DNA of 64,000 nucleotides from Paracoccus aeridis (GCF_004923205.2 NZ_SELD02000007.1:61244-125243); one strand, 5' to 3'. Positions 19,262-29,386 are shown, counted from the stretch's first letter. Translations and numbers: made by a program. The notes: a model not told the origin generated them from the sequence alone.

Positions 19262-20871
19262 TCGGTGCCCGTCCCTGTCGGGGCCGTGGTCATCACCTTG
19301 CCGATATAGACCGAGTTCTGCGTCAGCGCCTCGGCCGTGCGGTCAAGGTAGCGCATCGCGGGCTCGGCCGCAAAGGTCAGCAGGACCAGCGTCCCGACCA
19401 GCGCCATGACGGACGCGATCTCGACCATCGGCAGCGGCGGCTCGTCGGCGTTGGCCCACAGGCTCTGGATGCCCCAGCGCACCATGGCAATCATCGTGGC
19501 CAGCCCCGACAGGATCAGCAGCGCGACGAACAGCCAGTGCCCCCACACGAACGGCAGCGTGGCCGCGACATCGACGGCGGGCGCCAGCATGGCGAGCTTG
19601 CCGACGAACCCTGCGAAGGGCGGCAGCCCCGCCACCACCATCACGCAGGTCAGGAAGGCGATCCCCAGAAGCGTCGTGGCCCCCGGGATCACCGGACCGA
19701 CATCGCCGGTGGCGACCTCGTCCTCGGGGTCGAGGCCATAAGCCTCGGCCGTGACGGCCAGAAGCCCCGCGATCCCGCCTTCCTTCCGGCCGATCGGCTC
19801 GGCCAGCAGGAACAGCGCCGCGATCGCCAGCGTGGACGCGAACATGTAGTAAAGCCCGCCCGACAGCATCGGCGCGCTCTGGTATTCAAGCGCGAGGCCG
19901 ACCACGCTCAGCAGCGTGCCGGACGACACGAGAACGAGGTTGCCGGTCATCCGGCTGAGATCCTGTGAGGCGAGCACGCCGACCATGCCGAAGACGATGG
20001 TGGCGAGACCACCGACGACCAGCACCTCGGCCCCGAACCCCGAGGACGCGCCGGCGGCCGGCCCGAAAAGCAGCATGCCGAGCCGGATCACGGTGTAGAC
20101 GCCGACCTTGGTCATGATGGAAAACACCGCGGCGACCGGCGGGGCAGCGGCGCTGTAGGCGTTGGGCAGCCAGAAGCACAGCGGCCACATCGCCGCCTTG
20201 ATCAGGAACGCGCCCGACAGCAGCACCGCCGCCGCGTGGATCAGCGGCCGGTCTGCGGCGGACAGGTTCGCCACCCGTGTCGCCAGGTCGGCCATGTTCA
20301 GCGTGCCGGTCACGCCGTAGATCAGCGCCACACCCAGCAGGAACAGCATCGCCGCCAGCAGGTTGATGGCGATGTAGTGCAGTCCCGCGCCCACGCGCGC
20401 GCGCCCGGTGCCGTGCAGCAGCAGGCCATAGGACGCGGCCAGCATCACCTCGAAGAAGACGAACAGGTTGAACAGGTCGCCGGTCAGGAAGGCGCCGTTG
20501 ACCCCCATGAGCAGGAACTGGAACAGCGGCCCGAAATGCTGCCCGTTCCGGTGCCAGCGCGCGCCCGCGTAGAGAAGCGAGGGCAGCGCCAGCAGCGAGC
20601 CCAGAAGCAGCATCACCGCCGACAGCCGGTCCAGCACCAGCACGATGCCATAGGGCGATGCCCAGTCCCCCAGCAGGTAAAGCGACACCGCGTCGCCCGA
20701 ATCCTTCGCCCGCAGGATCAGCGCGATCGCGACGACCAGCTGCAACCCGCAGGACGCGAGGCCGATCCCCTGCTTCAGCCTCCGCCGCCGCTCGTCGTAC
20801 AGCAGCATGATCGCGCCCGAGACGAGCGGGATCAGGATGGGGGCGACGATCATGTGGACGGGAGAGATCAC
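19258..20871 (-). CDS. mrpD: Mrp-type antiporter subunit D (NuoN/NuoM-like)
   Basis: This 537-residue protein, if started at the GTG at 20871, overlaps the mrpC stop by 4 bp (GTGA), matching the coupling at the other junctions. An internal ATG at 20853 is an alternative. It belongs to the proton-pumping antiporter family shared with complex [21 protein letters not shown] carries the conserved lysine, followed by [13 protein letters not shown]. About 14 helices are expected. It is one of the two large ion-translocating subunits. Confidence 0.93.
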   Translation of the reverse strand: MISPVHMIVAPILIPLVSGAIMLLYDERRRRLKQGIGLASCGLQLVVAIALILRAKDSGDAVSLYLLGDWASPYGIVLVLDRLSAVMLLLGSLLALPSLLYAGARWHRNGQHFGPLFQFLLMGVNGAFLTGDLFNLFVFFEVMLAASYGLLLHGTGRARVGAGLHYIAINLLAAMLFLLGVALIYGVTGTLNMADLATRVANLSAADRPLIHAAAVLLSGAFLIKAAMWPLCFWLPNAYSAAAPPVAAVFSIMTKVGVYTVIRLGMLLFGPAAGASSGFGAEVLVVGGLATIVFGMVGVLASQDLSRMTGNLVLVSSGTLLSVVGLALEYQSAPMLSGGLYYMFASTLAIAALFLLAEPIGRKEGGIAGLLAVTAEAYGLDPEDEVATGDVGPVIPGATTLLGIAFLTCVMVVAGLPPFAGFVGKLAMLAPAVDVAATLPFVWGHWLFVALLILSGLATMIAMVRWGIQSLWANADEPPLPMVEIASVMALVGTLVLLTFAAEPAMRYLDRTAEALTQNSVYIGKVMTTAPTGTGTE

Positions 20872-21212
20872 GGGTTGCGCTCCGATCCGTCGACGTGGTC
20901 GGTGCCGGTCAGCCCGCGCGAGGCCATGATGACGACCAGAAACAGCGCGGTGGTGGCGAAGCTGATGACGATGGCGGTCAGCACCAGCGCCTGCGGCACC
21001 GGGTCGGCGTAGACGTCCGGATCGACGAAGCCGCCCTTGGGCATGATCGGGGCCGCGCCCTCGACCAGCCGGCCCATCGCGAAGATGAACAGGTTGACGC
21101 CATAGGACAGCAGGCACAGCCCGATGATGACCTGGAAGGTCCGCGGGCGCAGCGTCAGCCACACCCCCGACGCGACCAGCACCCCGATGCTCACCGACAG
21201 GACCAGTTCCAT
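20868..21212 (-). CDS. mrpC: Mrp-type antiporter subunit C (NuoK-like)
   Basis: This 114-residue, three-helix protein is related to NuoK, with GLCLLSYGVNLFIFAMGRL in the second helix. The ATG at 21212 shares one base with the mrpAB stop, and its own stop overlaps the GTG start of mrpD. It is a structural and ion-path subunit of the antiporter. Confidence 0.93.
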   Translation of the reverse strand: MELVLSVSIGVLVASGVWLTLRPRTFQVIIGLCLLSYGVNLFIFAMGRLVEGAAPIMPKGGFVDPDVYADPVPQALVLTAIVISFATTALFLVVIMASRGLTGTDHVDGSERNP

Positions 21213-24160
21213 CAGCGTTCCTCCTGGGACAGGGCCTCGGCCTCGTCGCGGGCGCGCAGGCGGGCCGAGCGCAGCGACTGGTGCGCGATGGCGATCTGGA
21301 TCAGCACCGTGGCGCCCACCACGACCGCGAACACGCCAAGGTCGAACAGAAGCGCGGTGGCGGCGGGCACCTGCCCGATCAGCGGGATCGTCACGTACTG
21401 CGCATGCGCGGTGAGGAACGGATAGCCGAACAGCAGCGAGCCCGCGCCGGTCCCGACGGCAAACAGCAGGCCCGCGCCGATCCAGCGCACCGGCAGGATC
21501 GTGATCCGGCTTTCGATCCAGCGCACGTTGGTCGCGAGATACTGCAGCAGCAGGGCGATGGCGAACGCGACACCCGCGGCGAAGCCACCGCCCGGCAGGT
21601 CGTGGCCGCGCAGGAACAGATAGGCCGACATGGCGATCGCGACCGGGAACATCCACTGCATGATGACGGACGGGATCGCCATCATCACGTCATGGCGGGT
21701 CGGCTCCTTGCTGGCCTTGGCCTCGGCCTCGCACTCCGCCTCGGCGGCGCTGAGCGGCGGCAGCTCGACGAAGGTCTGCTGCGAGGGCAGGGCCACGCTT
21801 TCGGGCGCGGGGCGGAAGCGGCGCAGCAGCGCGTAGCAGGTCAGCGCCACGATCCCCAGGACAGTGATCTCGCCCAGCGTGTCGAAGGCGCGGAAGTCGA
21901 CCAGGATGACGTTGACGGCGTTGGTGCCGCCACCCTCGGCATAGGCGTTGCGGCGGAACCAGTCGCCGATGGTCAGCCCCGGCGCGACCGTCATCACCGC
22001 AAAGGCGAGCGAAGCGACACCCACGCCGCAGACGGACGCGATGACCAGGTCCTGCGCCCGACGCGCGCGGGCCTGGTAACTCCTGTCTCCGGCGATTTCC
22101 TGGCTGCGCTTCGGCAGCCAGCGCAGGCCCAGAAGCAGCAGGACGGTCGTCACGACCTCCACCATCAGCTGCGTCACGGCAAGATCGGGGGCCGAGAACC
22201 AGGCGAAGGTCGCGGCCGTGACCAGCCCCGCCCCGCCCAGCAGGGCAAGGGCCGCGAAGCGGTGGTACTTGGCCTGCACGGCGGCGCCGATGGCGCAGCC
22301 GCAACCGGCCAGCCACATCAGCGCGAAGGTGATGTCGAAGTTCTGGAACAGCCCGCGCGGCCACATCCGCGTCGCGTCGATCAGCGTCGCCGCGGCGCCG
22401 GCGGCCACCAGCAGCACCACCAGCCGCATCTGCACCTGCAGGTGCCGGGTGCCGAAGCGGCGATAGAGCCGCAGCGACCATTTCCGCGTCAGAAGCAGCA
22501 TCAGCCGATCGAACAGCGCCTGCGCCGAGAGCCGCTCGAGGAAGGCGGGCGCCTCGTTCGCGCGCTGGAGTCTCGGCGCCGCGATCAGGTACAGCACGGT
22601 GCCGAGCGCGAGCGCGGTCAGGCTCATCTTCAGGGGCGTGTTGAACCCGTGCCACAGCGCCAGGCTGTAGTAGGGCGCGTCGACCCCCAGCACCGCCAGC
22701 ACGCCGGACTGCAGCACGGCCCCGATCATCGCGGCGGGCCAGAACCCGACCAGCAGCACCAGCAGCACCAGCAGCTCGACCGGGCGGCGCATCCAGGCGG
22801 CGGGCTCGTGCGGCTCCTTGGGCAGGTCGGTCGCGGGCGGGCCGAAGAACACCTGCACGATGAAGCGCAGCGAATAGGCAATCGAGAAGATGCTCGCGAG
22901 CGTCGCGAGATAGGGCAGGGCGGTGTCGAGCCAGGTTCCGTTGTGCCAGTCGGCCGCCTCGGCGAAGAACATTTCCTTCGACAGGAAGCCGTTGAGCAGC
23001 GGAACGCCCCCCATCGCCGCCGCGGCCACGATCGCCAGCGCCGAGGTGCGCGGCATGGAATGGCGCAGCCCGCTCAGCCGGCGCATGTCGCGGGTGCCGG
23101 TCTCGTGGTCGATGATGCCCGCTGCCATGAACAGCGACGCCTTGAACACGGCGTGATTCAGGATGTGGAAGATCGCGGCCACGATCGCGCCGCCGCTGCC
23201 GATGCCCGCCAGGGCGGTGATCAGGCCCAGGTGGCTGATCGTGGAATAGGCCAGCAGGCCTTTCAGGTCGTTGCGGTAAAGCGCGATCAGCGCGCCCAGG
23301 ATCAGCGTGGCCATCCCGGTGCCCGCGACGATCCAGAACCACGCGGGCGTGCCCCCCAGCACCGGCGAGAAGCGCACCAGCAGGTACACCCCCGCCTTAA
23401 CCATGGTGGCCGAGTGCAGGTACGCCGACACCGGCGTCGGCGCGGCCATCGCGTTGGGCAGCCAGAAATGGAACGGCACCTGCGCCGACTTGGTGAACGC
23501 GCCCAGAAGGAACAGGCCGAGGATCCACGGATACCATTCATGCGCGCGCACGATGTCGCCCGCGGCCAGCACGTCGTCCAGCCGGTAGCTGCCGACGACC
23601 TGCCCCAGCAGGATCATTGCGGCCAGAAGCGCCATCCCGCCCGTGCCGGTCACGATCAGCGCCGTGCGCGCCCCGTCGCGCGCGCCCGCGCTCTGGTGCC
23701 AGTAGCCGATCAGCAGGAACGAAAACACGCTGGTCAGCTCCCAGAACACGACCATCACGAGGATGTTGCCCGAGATCAGCATCGCGACCATCGCCCCCGC
23801 GAAGGCCAGCAGGAACCCGTAGAACCGCGGCACCGGATCGGCGGGGGACAGGTAGTACCGGGCGTAGATCACGACGAGGAACCCGATCCCGAACACCAGC
23901 AGCAGCATGAGCCAGGCGAAGCCGTCGACCCGCAGCGTCAGGTCGAGACCGATCGAGGGAACCCACTCGATCGTGCGGCTGACGACGCGGCCGTCGCTCA
24001 CCTGGTCGAACAGCGCGGCCAGCGCCACCAGCCCGGCCAGCATCACGCCGCCGCCAAGCACGACCTCCCCGTTCCGGGCCGAAACCGGCATGGTGGTGGC
24101 CGCGATCGCGCCGAGGAACGGCAGGACCACCAGGAGGAGGATCAGGGTCTCGGCGAGCAT
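21212..24160 (-). CDS. mrpA: Mrp-type antiporter fused subunit A/B
   Basis: This 982-residue protein is the MrpA subunit with MrpB at its C-terminus, an arrangement known from alphaproteobacterial Pha systems. The N-terminal part is NuoL-like: HSATMVKAGVYLLVRF and NHAVFKASLFMAAGIIDHET hold conserved lysine and histidine positions of the ion path. The C-terminal 150 residues include the MrpB motif GHDLPGGGFAAGVAFAIALL. No separate mrpB exists in the operon, which supports the fusion. The complex exchanges Na+ or K+ for H+ and supports pH and salt tolerance. It is the first gene of the operon; its promoter should lie in 24161-24581. Confidence 0.94.
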   Translation of the reverse strand: MLAETLILLLVVLPFLGAIAATTMPVSARNGEVVLGGGVMLAGLVALAALFDQVSDGRVVSRTIEWVPSIGLDLTLRVDGFAWLMLLLVFGIGFLVVIYARYYLSPADPVPRFYGFLLAFAGAMVAMLISGNILVMVVFWELTSVFSFLLIGYWHQSAGARDGARTALIVTGTGGMALLAAMILLGQVVGSYRLDDVLAAGDIVRAHEWYPWILGLFLLGAFTKSAQVPFHFWLPNAMAAPTPVSAYLHSATMVKAGVYLLVRFSPVLGGTPAWFWIVAGTGMATLILGALIALYRNDLKGLLAYSTISHLGLITALAGIGSGGAIVAAIFHILNHAVFKASLFMAAGIIDHETGTRDMRRLSGLRHSMPRTSALAIVAAAAMGGVPLLNGFLSKEMFFAEAADWHNGTWLDTALPYLATLASIFSIAYSLRFIVQVFFGPPATDLPKEPHEPAAWMRRPVELLVLLVLLVGFWPAAMIGAVLQSGVLAVLGVDAPYYSLALWHGFNTPLKMSLTALALGTVLYLIAAPRLQRANEAPAFLERLSAQALFDRLMLLLTRKWSLRLYRRFGTRHLQVQMRLVVLLVAAGAAATLIDATRMWPRGLFQNFDITFALMWLAGCGCAIGAAVQAKYHRFAALALLGGAGLVTAATFAWFSAPDLAVTQLMVEVVTTVLLLLGLRWLPKRSQEIAGDRSYQARARRAQDLVIASVCGVGVASLAFAVMTVAPGLTIGDWFRRNAYAEGGGTNAVNVILVDFRAFDTLGEITVLGIVALTCYALLRRFRPAPESVALPSQQTFVELPPLSAAEAECEAEAKASKEPTRHDVMMAIPSVIMQWMFPVAIAMSAYLFLRGHDLPGGGFAAGVAFAIALLLQYLATNVRWIESRITILPVRWIGAGLLFAVGTGAGSLLFGYPFLTAHAQYVTIPLIGQVPAATALLFDLGVFAVVVGATVLIQIAIAHQSLRSARLRARDEAEALSQEER

Positions 24161-24581
24161 GGGTCCGGTTTGCCGTCTTTCCTAGGTTTGTGCCAGTCGC
24201 GCCGGCACCAATTTCTTTTGTCTGCAGGCCGCCGCCGCAAGGGCAGGCTCGCCCGGCGGTCCGGCACGGCGGAAGGACGCCAGGGTCGCCGGACATGCGC
24301 CCCGGGGCGCGGGGTGGCCGCATCAGGCGGCGACCCGGCCCGAGCCGCGGGGTAGCAGATTACCCGCGTGCGTCCAGTCGCTACACGGGACGCCCGGTGC
24401 CCGTCAATCGCGGCCGGGACGGTTTCGGACGGCTGCGGTCAGGCCGCCGATGCCGATCTGGCGAGGCGGGGCAGGGCGCCCCTGCCTGCGCCGTCCCCTT
24501 GGCCGGCTGCCGTGACAATCGCGTGAGTCCGGGCCGCGGCGCAACGTGCGGGGCGGGGCGACGCCTTCGGCTCGGTCGGGG
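24161..24581. other. Gene-free region upstream of the mrp operon
   Basis: About 420 bp lie between the mrpAB start and the 3' end of the GntR gene, both on the minus strand. No open frame here has family similarity. The part nearest mrpAB is locally less GC-rich (around AATTTCTTTTGTC, 24210-24222) and may hold the operon promoter. I recognise no riboswitch in it, though a leader of this length before a cation antiporter operon could be regulated. Confidence 0.45.
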
Positions 24582-25376
24582 CTACGCCCTGGGCGGGGTC
24601 AGCCCGCCGCCGTCCCGCCGCCGCCGCGACAGGTCCAGCCGCGCCTCGGCGTCCGACAGTTCGCGCATCGTGCGGCGAAGATAGCTCAGATGCGCATGCG
24701 CGGCCTCGCGCGCGTCTTCCGGCCGCCGTTCCAGGATCGCGCCCGCGATCGCCATGTGCTGGTCGCGCAGAAGGTCGCGTATCTGGGGAATGGCGAACAG
24801 GCGGGCGCGGTTGTTCAGGACGTCGCTTTGCAGGACGGCCGACAGCGCGTGCATGATCTGGAGGAGGACGAGATTGTGGCTCGCCTCGTAGATCGCGGCG
24901 TGCAGGTCGGCGTCGGCCTCGGCTTCCTCCTGCGGGTCGGCGGTAACGTGGGCACGCTCGATCCGCTCGGCGCAGGCGCGGATGCGGTCAAGGTCCACGT
25001 CGTTGGCGCGCATCGCGGCCATCGCCGAGGCCGCGGTCTCAACCGTGTCGCGGAACTCCAGGTAGTCGTCGGCGACCTCGCCGCGTTCCGACAGCAGCCG
25101 GATCAGCGGATCGGTGATCGTGGCAGGGGCAAGCTGTGCCACGCGCGCGCCGCGCCCTTCCCTGCTGGTCAGGAGGCCCCGGCTTTCCAGGTCCTTCAGC
25201 GCCAGCCGCACCGTCGGGCGCGAGACGCCCAGCCGCACCGCCAGCTCGCGCTCGGGCAGAAGCGGCTCGCCCGGCCGCAGCGATCCCTCGAGGATCAGCC
25301 GCTCGATCCGCGAGGTCACGGCGCCGGCGGCGGTGGGGGGCTTGGCCGCGTCCGGGCCGGGCAGCGCATCGTTCAT
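24582..25376 (-). CDS. GntR-family regulator, FadR/GlcC type
   Basis: This 264-residue regulator has an N-terminal winged helix (PERELAVRLGVSRPTVRLAL at about residues 42-61) and a C-terminal all-helical FCD ligand domain. The latter contains EADADLHAAIYEASHN and the later DQHMAIAGAI, which supply the metal-binding Asp and His positions of that domain. It is divergent from glcDEF. A near-perfect palindrome lies between them, so it is probably the glycolate-responsive regulator of glcDEF, like GlcC in E. coli. Whether it activates or represses cannot be read; the palindrome sits between the putative -35 and -10, which favours repression. Confidence 0.88.
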   Translation of the reverse strand: MNDALPGPDAAKPPTAAGAVTSRIERLILEGSLRPGEPLLPERELAVRLGVSRPTVRLALKDLESRGLLTSREGRGARVAQLAPATITDPLIRLLSERGEVADDYLEFRDTVETAASAMAAMRANDVDLDRIRACAERIERAHVTADPQEEAEADADLHAAIYEASHNLVLLQIMHALSAVLQSDVLNNRARLFAIPQIRDLLRDQHMAIAGAILERRPEDAREAAHAHLSYLRRTMRELSDAEARLDLSRRRRDGGGLTPPRA

Positions 25377-25430
25377 GCCGCCACGTTCGTGCCTGCGCGG
25401 CGGTTAGGCAAGCCCGCACGCGCTCAGCGC

Positions 25431-25458
25431 TTGACGGGTGCGGTAAAAAAACTTTACC
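25431..25458 (+). promoter_or_regulatory. Putative glcD promoter with GntR operator
   Basis: TTGACG at 25431 is a good -35 box. After 16 bp, TTTACC at 25453 may serve as a weak -10 box. The palindrome GGTAAA-AAAAC-TTTACC at 25442-25458 overlaps this spacer and -10. FadR-type GntR proteins bind short palindromes with GGT/ACC ends, so this is the likely site of the divergent regulator. The palindrome is seen directly; promoter and binding are inferred. Confidence 0.65.
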
Positions 25459-25501
25459 AACGGCGGCAGGCCAGCATCATCGAAAGACGGGAGCGCCGCC
25501 C

Positions 25502-26959
25502 ATGTCCACGATCGCCATGCCCGCGCCCGACGCGGACATCATCGCCCGTAAGGACGAGATCGTCGCCGCGCTGGCCGCCGTGCTGCCCGCGGACGCCGTG
25601 ATCTTCGACCCCGAGGAAACCCGCGCCTACGAATGCGACGCGCTGACCGCCTATCGATGCCCGCCGCTGGCCGTGGTCCTGCCGCGCACGACCGCCGAGG
25701 TCGCCGCCGCGATGCGGGTCTGCCACCGGATGGGCGTCAAGGTCGTGCCGCGCGGGGCGGGCACGTCGCTTGCAGGGGGCGCGCTGCCCACTGCCGACAG
25801 CGTCATCATCGGCACGATGCGCCTGCGCGAGGTGCTGGAGATCGACACCGCCAACCGCTTCATCCGCGTGCAGTCGGGCGTGACCAACCTCTCCGTCAGC
25901 GCGGAGCTCGAGCCAGAGGGGTTCTTCTACGCGCCCGACCCGTCCTCGCAGCTCGCCTGCACGATCGCCGGCAACATCGGCATGAACTCGGGCGGGGCGC
26001 ACTGCCTGAAATACGGCGTCACCACCAACAACCTGATGGGCGTGACGCTGGTGCTCGCCACCGGCGAGGTCGTCGAACTGGGCGGCCCCGCGCCGGGCGC
26101 CGAGGGGCTGGACCTCGTCGGCCTGGTCTGCGGGTCCGAGGGCCAGCTCGGCATCGTGACCGAGGCCACGTTGCGGATCCTGCCGCGGCCCGAGGGCGCG
26201 CGCCCGATGCTGATCGGCTTCGACAGCGCCGAGGTCGCCGGTGAGTGCGTCGCGCGGATCATCCGGTCGGGCGTCCTGCCCGTCGCGATCGAATACATGG
26301 ACGACGTGTGCCTGCGCGCGGTCGAGGCATTCGCACAGGCGGGCTATCCCGACTGCACCGCCGTCCTGATCGTCGAGGTGGAAGGGTCCGAGGCCGAGAT
26401 TGCCGACCAGACCGAGCGCATCCGCGCCATCGCCGCCGGGCTGGACCCGGTCGAGTTCCGCCCGAGCCGGACCGAGGCGGAGTCGCTCGCGATCTGGAAG
26501 GGGCGCAAGTCGGCCTTCGGCGCGATGGGGCGGATCGGCGATTATCTCTGCCTCGACGGGACGGTGCCTGTGTCGCAGCTGCCCTTCACGCTGAAGCGGA
26601 TCGGCGAGTTGTCGAAGGAACACGGGCTCGAGGTCGCAAACGTCTTCCACGCCGGGGACGGCAACATGCACCCGCTGATCCTCTTCAACGCCAACAAGCC
26701 GGGCGACCTGGAGCGGGCCGAGGCGTTCGGGGCCGAGATCCTGCGCCTCTGCGTCGAGGTCGGCGGCTGCCTGACCGGCGAGCACGGCGTCGGGATCGAG
26801 AAGCGCGACCTGATGGGGCGGCAGTATTCCCGCGACGACATGGCGATCCAGATGGAGGTGAAGACGGCGTTCGATCCCGGCTGGCTGCTGAACCCGGCCA
26901 AGGTGTTCCCGCTGGACGAAAGCCGCCGCTTCCGTGAGGGCGCCGCGACATGGACGTGA
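25502..26959 (+). CDS. glcD: Glycolate oxidase FAD-linked subunit (GlcD)
   Basis: This 485-residue FAD-dependent dehydrogenase of the GlcD/DLD family starts at the ATG at 25502. The FAD-binding domain shows VPRGAGTSLAGGALPT and the CTIAGNIGMNSGGAHCLKYG segment. The C-terminal FAD-linked oxidase domain ends with VFHAGDGNMHPLIL and GGCLTGEHGVGIEKRDLM, with metal-binding His and catalytic residues typical of 2-hydroxyacid dehydrogenases. With GlcE and GlcF it oxidises glycolate to glyoxylate and passes electrons to the respiratory chain. It overlaps glcE by 10 bp. Confidence 0.95.
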   Translation: MSTIAMPAPDADIIARKDEIVAALAAVLPADAVIFDPEETRAYECDALTAYRCPPLAVVLPRTTAEVAAAMRVCHRMGVKVVPRGAGTSLAGGALPTADSVIIGTMRLREVLEIDTANRFIRVQSGVTNLSVSAELEPEGFFYAPDPSSQLACTIAGNIGMNSGGAHCLKYGVTTNNLMGVTLVLATGEVVELGGPAPGAEGLDLVGLVCGSEGQLGIVTEATLRILPRPEGARPMLIGFDSAEVAGECVARIIRSGVLPVAIEYMDDVCLRAVEAFAQAGYPDCTAVLIVEVEGSEAEIADQTERIRAIAAGLDPVEFRPSRTEAESLAIWKGRKSAFGAMGRIGDYLCLDGTVPVSQLPFTLKRIGELSKEHGLEVANVFHAGDGNMHPLILFNANKPGDLERAEAFGAEILRLCVEVGGCLTGEHGVGIEKRDLMGRQYSRDDMAIQMEVKTAFDPGWLLNPAKVFPLDESRRFREGAATWT

Positions 26960-28086
26960 GCGCCGCTTCCGAAATCGTGCCGGGTGACGAAAGCGAACTC
27001 GCGGCCTTCGTCGCCGACAGCGCCGCCGCGCGGCGGGCGGTCCGGGTCGCGGGGGGCGGCACGCGGCTGCCCGGCCCTGCTTTCGGCGACGGGGTGACGC
27101 TGACCACCCGCGGCCTGCGCGGCATCGTCACCTACGAGCCGGGCGAACTGACCCTGATCGCGCGTGCCGGCACGCCGGTGGACGAGATCGAGGCGGCGCT
27201 GGCCGCCGAAAGGCAGGCGCTCGCGTTCGAGCCGATGGATCATCGCGCCATTCTGGGCCGCACCGGCACCCCCACCATCGGCGGGATCGTCGCGGCCAAT
27301 GTCTGCGGCCCGCGCCGGGTGCAGGCCGGGGCGGCGCGCGACCACCTGCTGGGCGTGCGCTTCGTGGACGGGCAGGGCCGCGTCCTCAGGAACGGCGGCC
27401 GGGTGATGAAGAACGTGACGGGCATGGACCTGGGCAAGCTGCTGTGCGGGTCGTTCGGGACGCTCGGGGTGCTGACGCAGGTCGCGCTGAAGACGCTGCC
27501 GGTGGCGGAATTGCGTCTGACGCTGGCGTTCCCCGACGTCTCGGCCCGGCAGGCGGTCGAGATCTTCTGCGCCGCGCTGGGCACGCCCTGCGAGGTTTCC
27601 GGCGCGGCGTTCGCGGACGGCACGGCATGGCTGCGGATCGAGGGGCTGGCGGGGCAGGTGGCCCATCGCCGCGACCGGCTGGCGGCGTTGTTCCGTGGCC
27701 GGCGGATCGAGGTTATGGACGACGCGGGGACCTTGTCCCTGTGGCGCGACCTGCGCGACGTGCGGCAGTTCGCGGGATCGTCTGAGCCGATCTGGCGGAT
27801 CGTCGCCAAGCCGACCGACGCCCCGGCGGTCGTGGATGCGCTGGGGCTGCTCGGCGGGCGGGCGTCACTGGACTGGGGCGGCGGGTTGATCTGGTATGCC
27901 GGGCCGGGCGGCGCCGATGCCGTGCGCCGGGCGGCCGTTTCCGGTCACGCGACGCTGGTCCGTGGCGGCGCGGCGGACGGTCCCGTGTTCCAGCCGCAGG
28001 CTCCGGCCGTCGCCGGGCTGGCGGCCGCGATGCGGCGCACCTTCGACCCGGCCGGGATCCTCAATCCGGGGCTGATGGGGAGCTGA
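26950..28086 (+). CDS. glcE: Glycolate oxidase FAD-binding subunit (GlcE)
   Basis: This 378-residue protein has a single FAD_binding_4 domain (RVAGGGTRLPGP, GTPTIGGIVAANVCGPRRVQ, FGTLGVLTQVALKTLPV) and lacks the full C-terminal oxidase domain. That pattern, lying between glcD and glcF, defines GlcE. It is needed for glycolate oxidase activity in E. coli. The start overlaps glcD and the stop is 1 bp from glcF. Confidence 0.94.
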   Translation: MDVSAASEIVPGDESELAAFVADSAAARRAVRVAGGGTRLPGPAFGDGVTLTTRGLRGIVTYEPGELTLIARAGTPVDEIEAALAAERQALAFEPMDHRAILGRTGTPTIGGIVAANVCGPRRVQAGAARDHLLGVRFVDGQGRVLRNGGRVMKNVTGMDLGKLLCGSFGTLGVLTQVALKTLPVAELRLTLAFPDVSARQAVEIFCAALGTPCEVSGAAFADGTAWLRIEGLAGQVAHRRDRLAALFRGRRIEVMDDAGTLSLWRDLRDVRQFAGSSEPIWRIVAKPTDAPAVVDALGLLGGRASLDWGGGLIWYAGPGGADAVRRAAVSGHATLVRGGAADGPVFQPQAPAVAGLAAAMRRTFDPAGILNPGLMGS

Positions 28087-28087
28087 C

Positions 28088-29386
28088 ATGCAGACGACCT
28101 TCACCGACGCGCAGCTTGCCGACCCGCTCACCCGCCGCTCGAACGAGATCCTGCGGTCCTGCGTCCATTGCGGCTTCTGCACGGCGACCTGCCCGACCTA
28201 CAAGGTGCTGGGCGACGAGCTCGACAGCCCGCGCGGCCGCATCTACCTCATCAAGGACATGCTGGAAAACAGCCGGGTGCCGGACGAGGCGACCGTCACC
28301 CACATCGACCGCTGCCTGAGCTGCCTCAGCTGCATGACGACCTGCCCGTCGGGCGTGAACTACATGCACCTGGTCGATCATGCGCGCGAATACATCAACG
28401 AAAACTACCGCCGCCGCTGGGACGACCGCGCGCTGCGCTGGCTGCTGGCGCGGGTCCTGCCCCATCCGGGCCGGTTCCGGCTGGCGCTGATGGCTGCGCG
28501 CGTCGCGCGGCCGTTCCGGCGGATGCTGCCCGACGCGCGGCTGCGGGCGATGCTGGACATGGCGCCCCCGCGGCTGCCCGCGCGCAGTCCCGGCGACCGC
28601 CCGCAGGTGTTCGCCGCCGAAGGCACGCGCAGGCGGCGGGTCGCGCTGCTGACGGGCTGCGCGCAGCGGGTGCTGAACACCGACATCAACGACGCCACGA
28701 TCCGCCTTCTGCGCCGCCACGGCTGCGAGGTCGTGGTGCCGAAGGGCGTCGGCTGCTGCGGCGCGCTGACCCACCACATGGGCCGCGCGTCCGAAAGCCA
28801 CGCGATGGCCGCGGCCAACATCCGCGCGCTCGCGGCCGAGATGGATGGCGAGGGGCTGGACGCGCTCGTCATCAACACCTCGGGCTGCGGCACCACGGTC
28901 AAGGACTACGGTCACATCTTCGCCGGGGGGCCGCTTGCGGCCGACGCGGCGCGGGTCGCGGCGATCGCGAAGGACGTGACCGAGCTGATGGCGGAACTGG
29001 CGGCCGACGGCGGCCTGGCGGGTGCGACCGGGGCCGGGCCGCTGCGCGTCGCCTATCACTCGGCCTGCTCGCTCCAGCACGGGCAGCAGGTGCGCGCGGC
29101 GCCGAAGGATCTGCTGAAGGCGGCCGGGTTCGAGGTGGTCGAGCCGCGCGACCCGCATATCTGCTGCGGCTCGGCCGGCACCTACAACCTGCTGCAACCG
29201 GCGATCTCGGCCGACCTCAAGGCGCGCAAGGTGGCGACGATCGAGGCAACCCGCCCGCAGGTCATCGCCGCGGGCAACATCGGCTGCATGATGCAGATCG
29301 GGTCGGGCACCGGGATCCCGGTCGTCCACACGGCCGAGCTTCTGGACTGGGCCACCGGCGGGCCGCGGCCGCGCAGTCTGCCGTGA
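28088..29386 (+). CDS. glcF: Glycolate oxidase iron-sulfur subunit (GlcF)
   Basis: This 432-residue electron-transfer subunit has two 4Fe-4S motifs near the N-terminus, CVHCGFCTATCPTY and CLSCLSCMTTCPSGVNY. Two cysteine-rich CCG domains follow (GVGCCGALTHHMG and ICCGSAGTYNLL), as in GlcF and heterodisulfide-reductase-like proteins. It transfers electrons from GlcDE to the quinone pool at the membrane. It closes the glcDEF operon. Confidence 0.95.
   Translation: MQTTFTDAQLADPLTRRSNEILRSCVHCGFCTATCPTYKVLGDELDSPRGRIYLIKDMLENSRVPDEATVTHIDRCLSCLSCMTTCPSGVNYMHLVDHAREYINENYRRRWDDRALRWLLARVLPHPGRFRLALMAARVARPFRRMLPDARLRAMLDMAPPRLPARSPGDRPQVFAAEGTRRRRVALLTGCAQRVLNTDINDATIRLLRRHGCEVVVPKGVGCCGALTHHMGRASESHAMAAANIRALAAEMDGEGLDALVINTSGCGTTVKDYGHIFAGGPLAADAARVAAIAKDVTELMAELAADGGLAGATGAGPLRVAYHSACSLQHGQQVRAAPKDLLKAAGFEVVEPRDPHICCGSAGTYNLLQPAISADLKARKVATIEATRPQVIAAGNIGCMMQIGSGTGIPVVHTAELLDWATGGPRPRSLP

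Noticed and set aside
21281..24355. A very long open frame antisense to mrpAB, and similar long antisense frames over pyc and yejF
   Set aside because: These are expected in GC-rich DNA because stop codons are rare on the opposite strand. Their products are rich in Arg, Gln, His and Asp with no family similarity, while the other strand encodes clear proteins.
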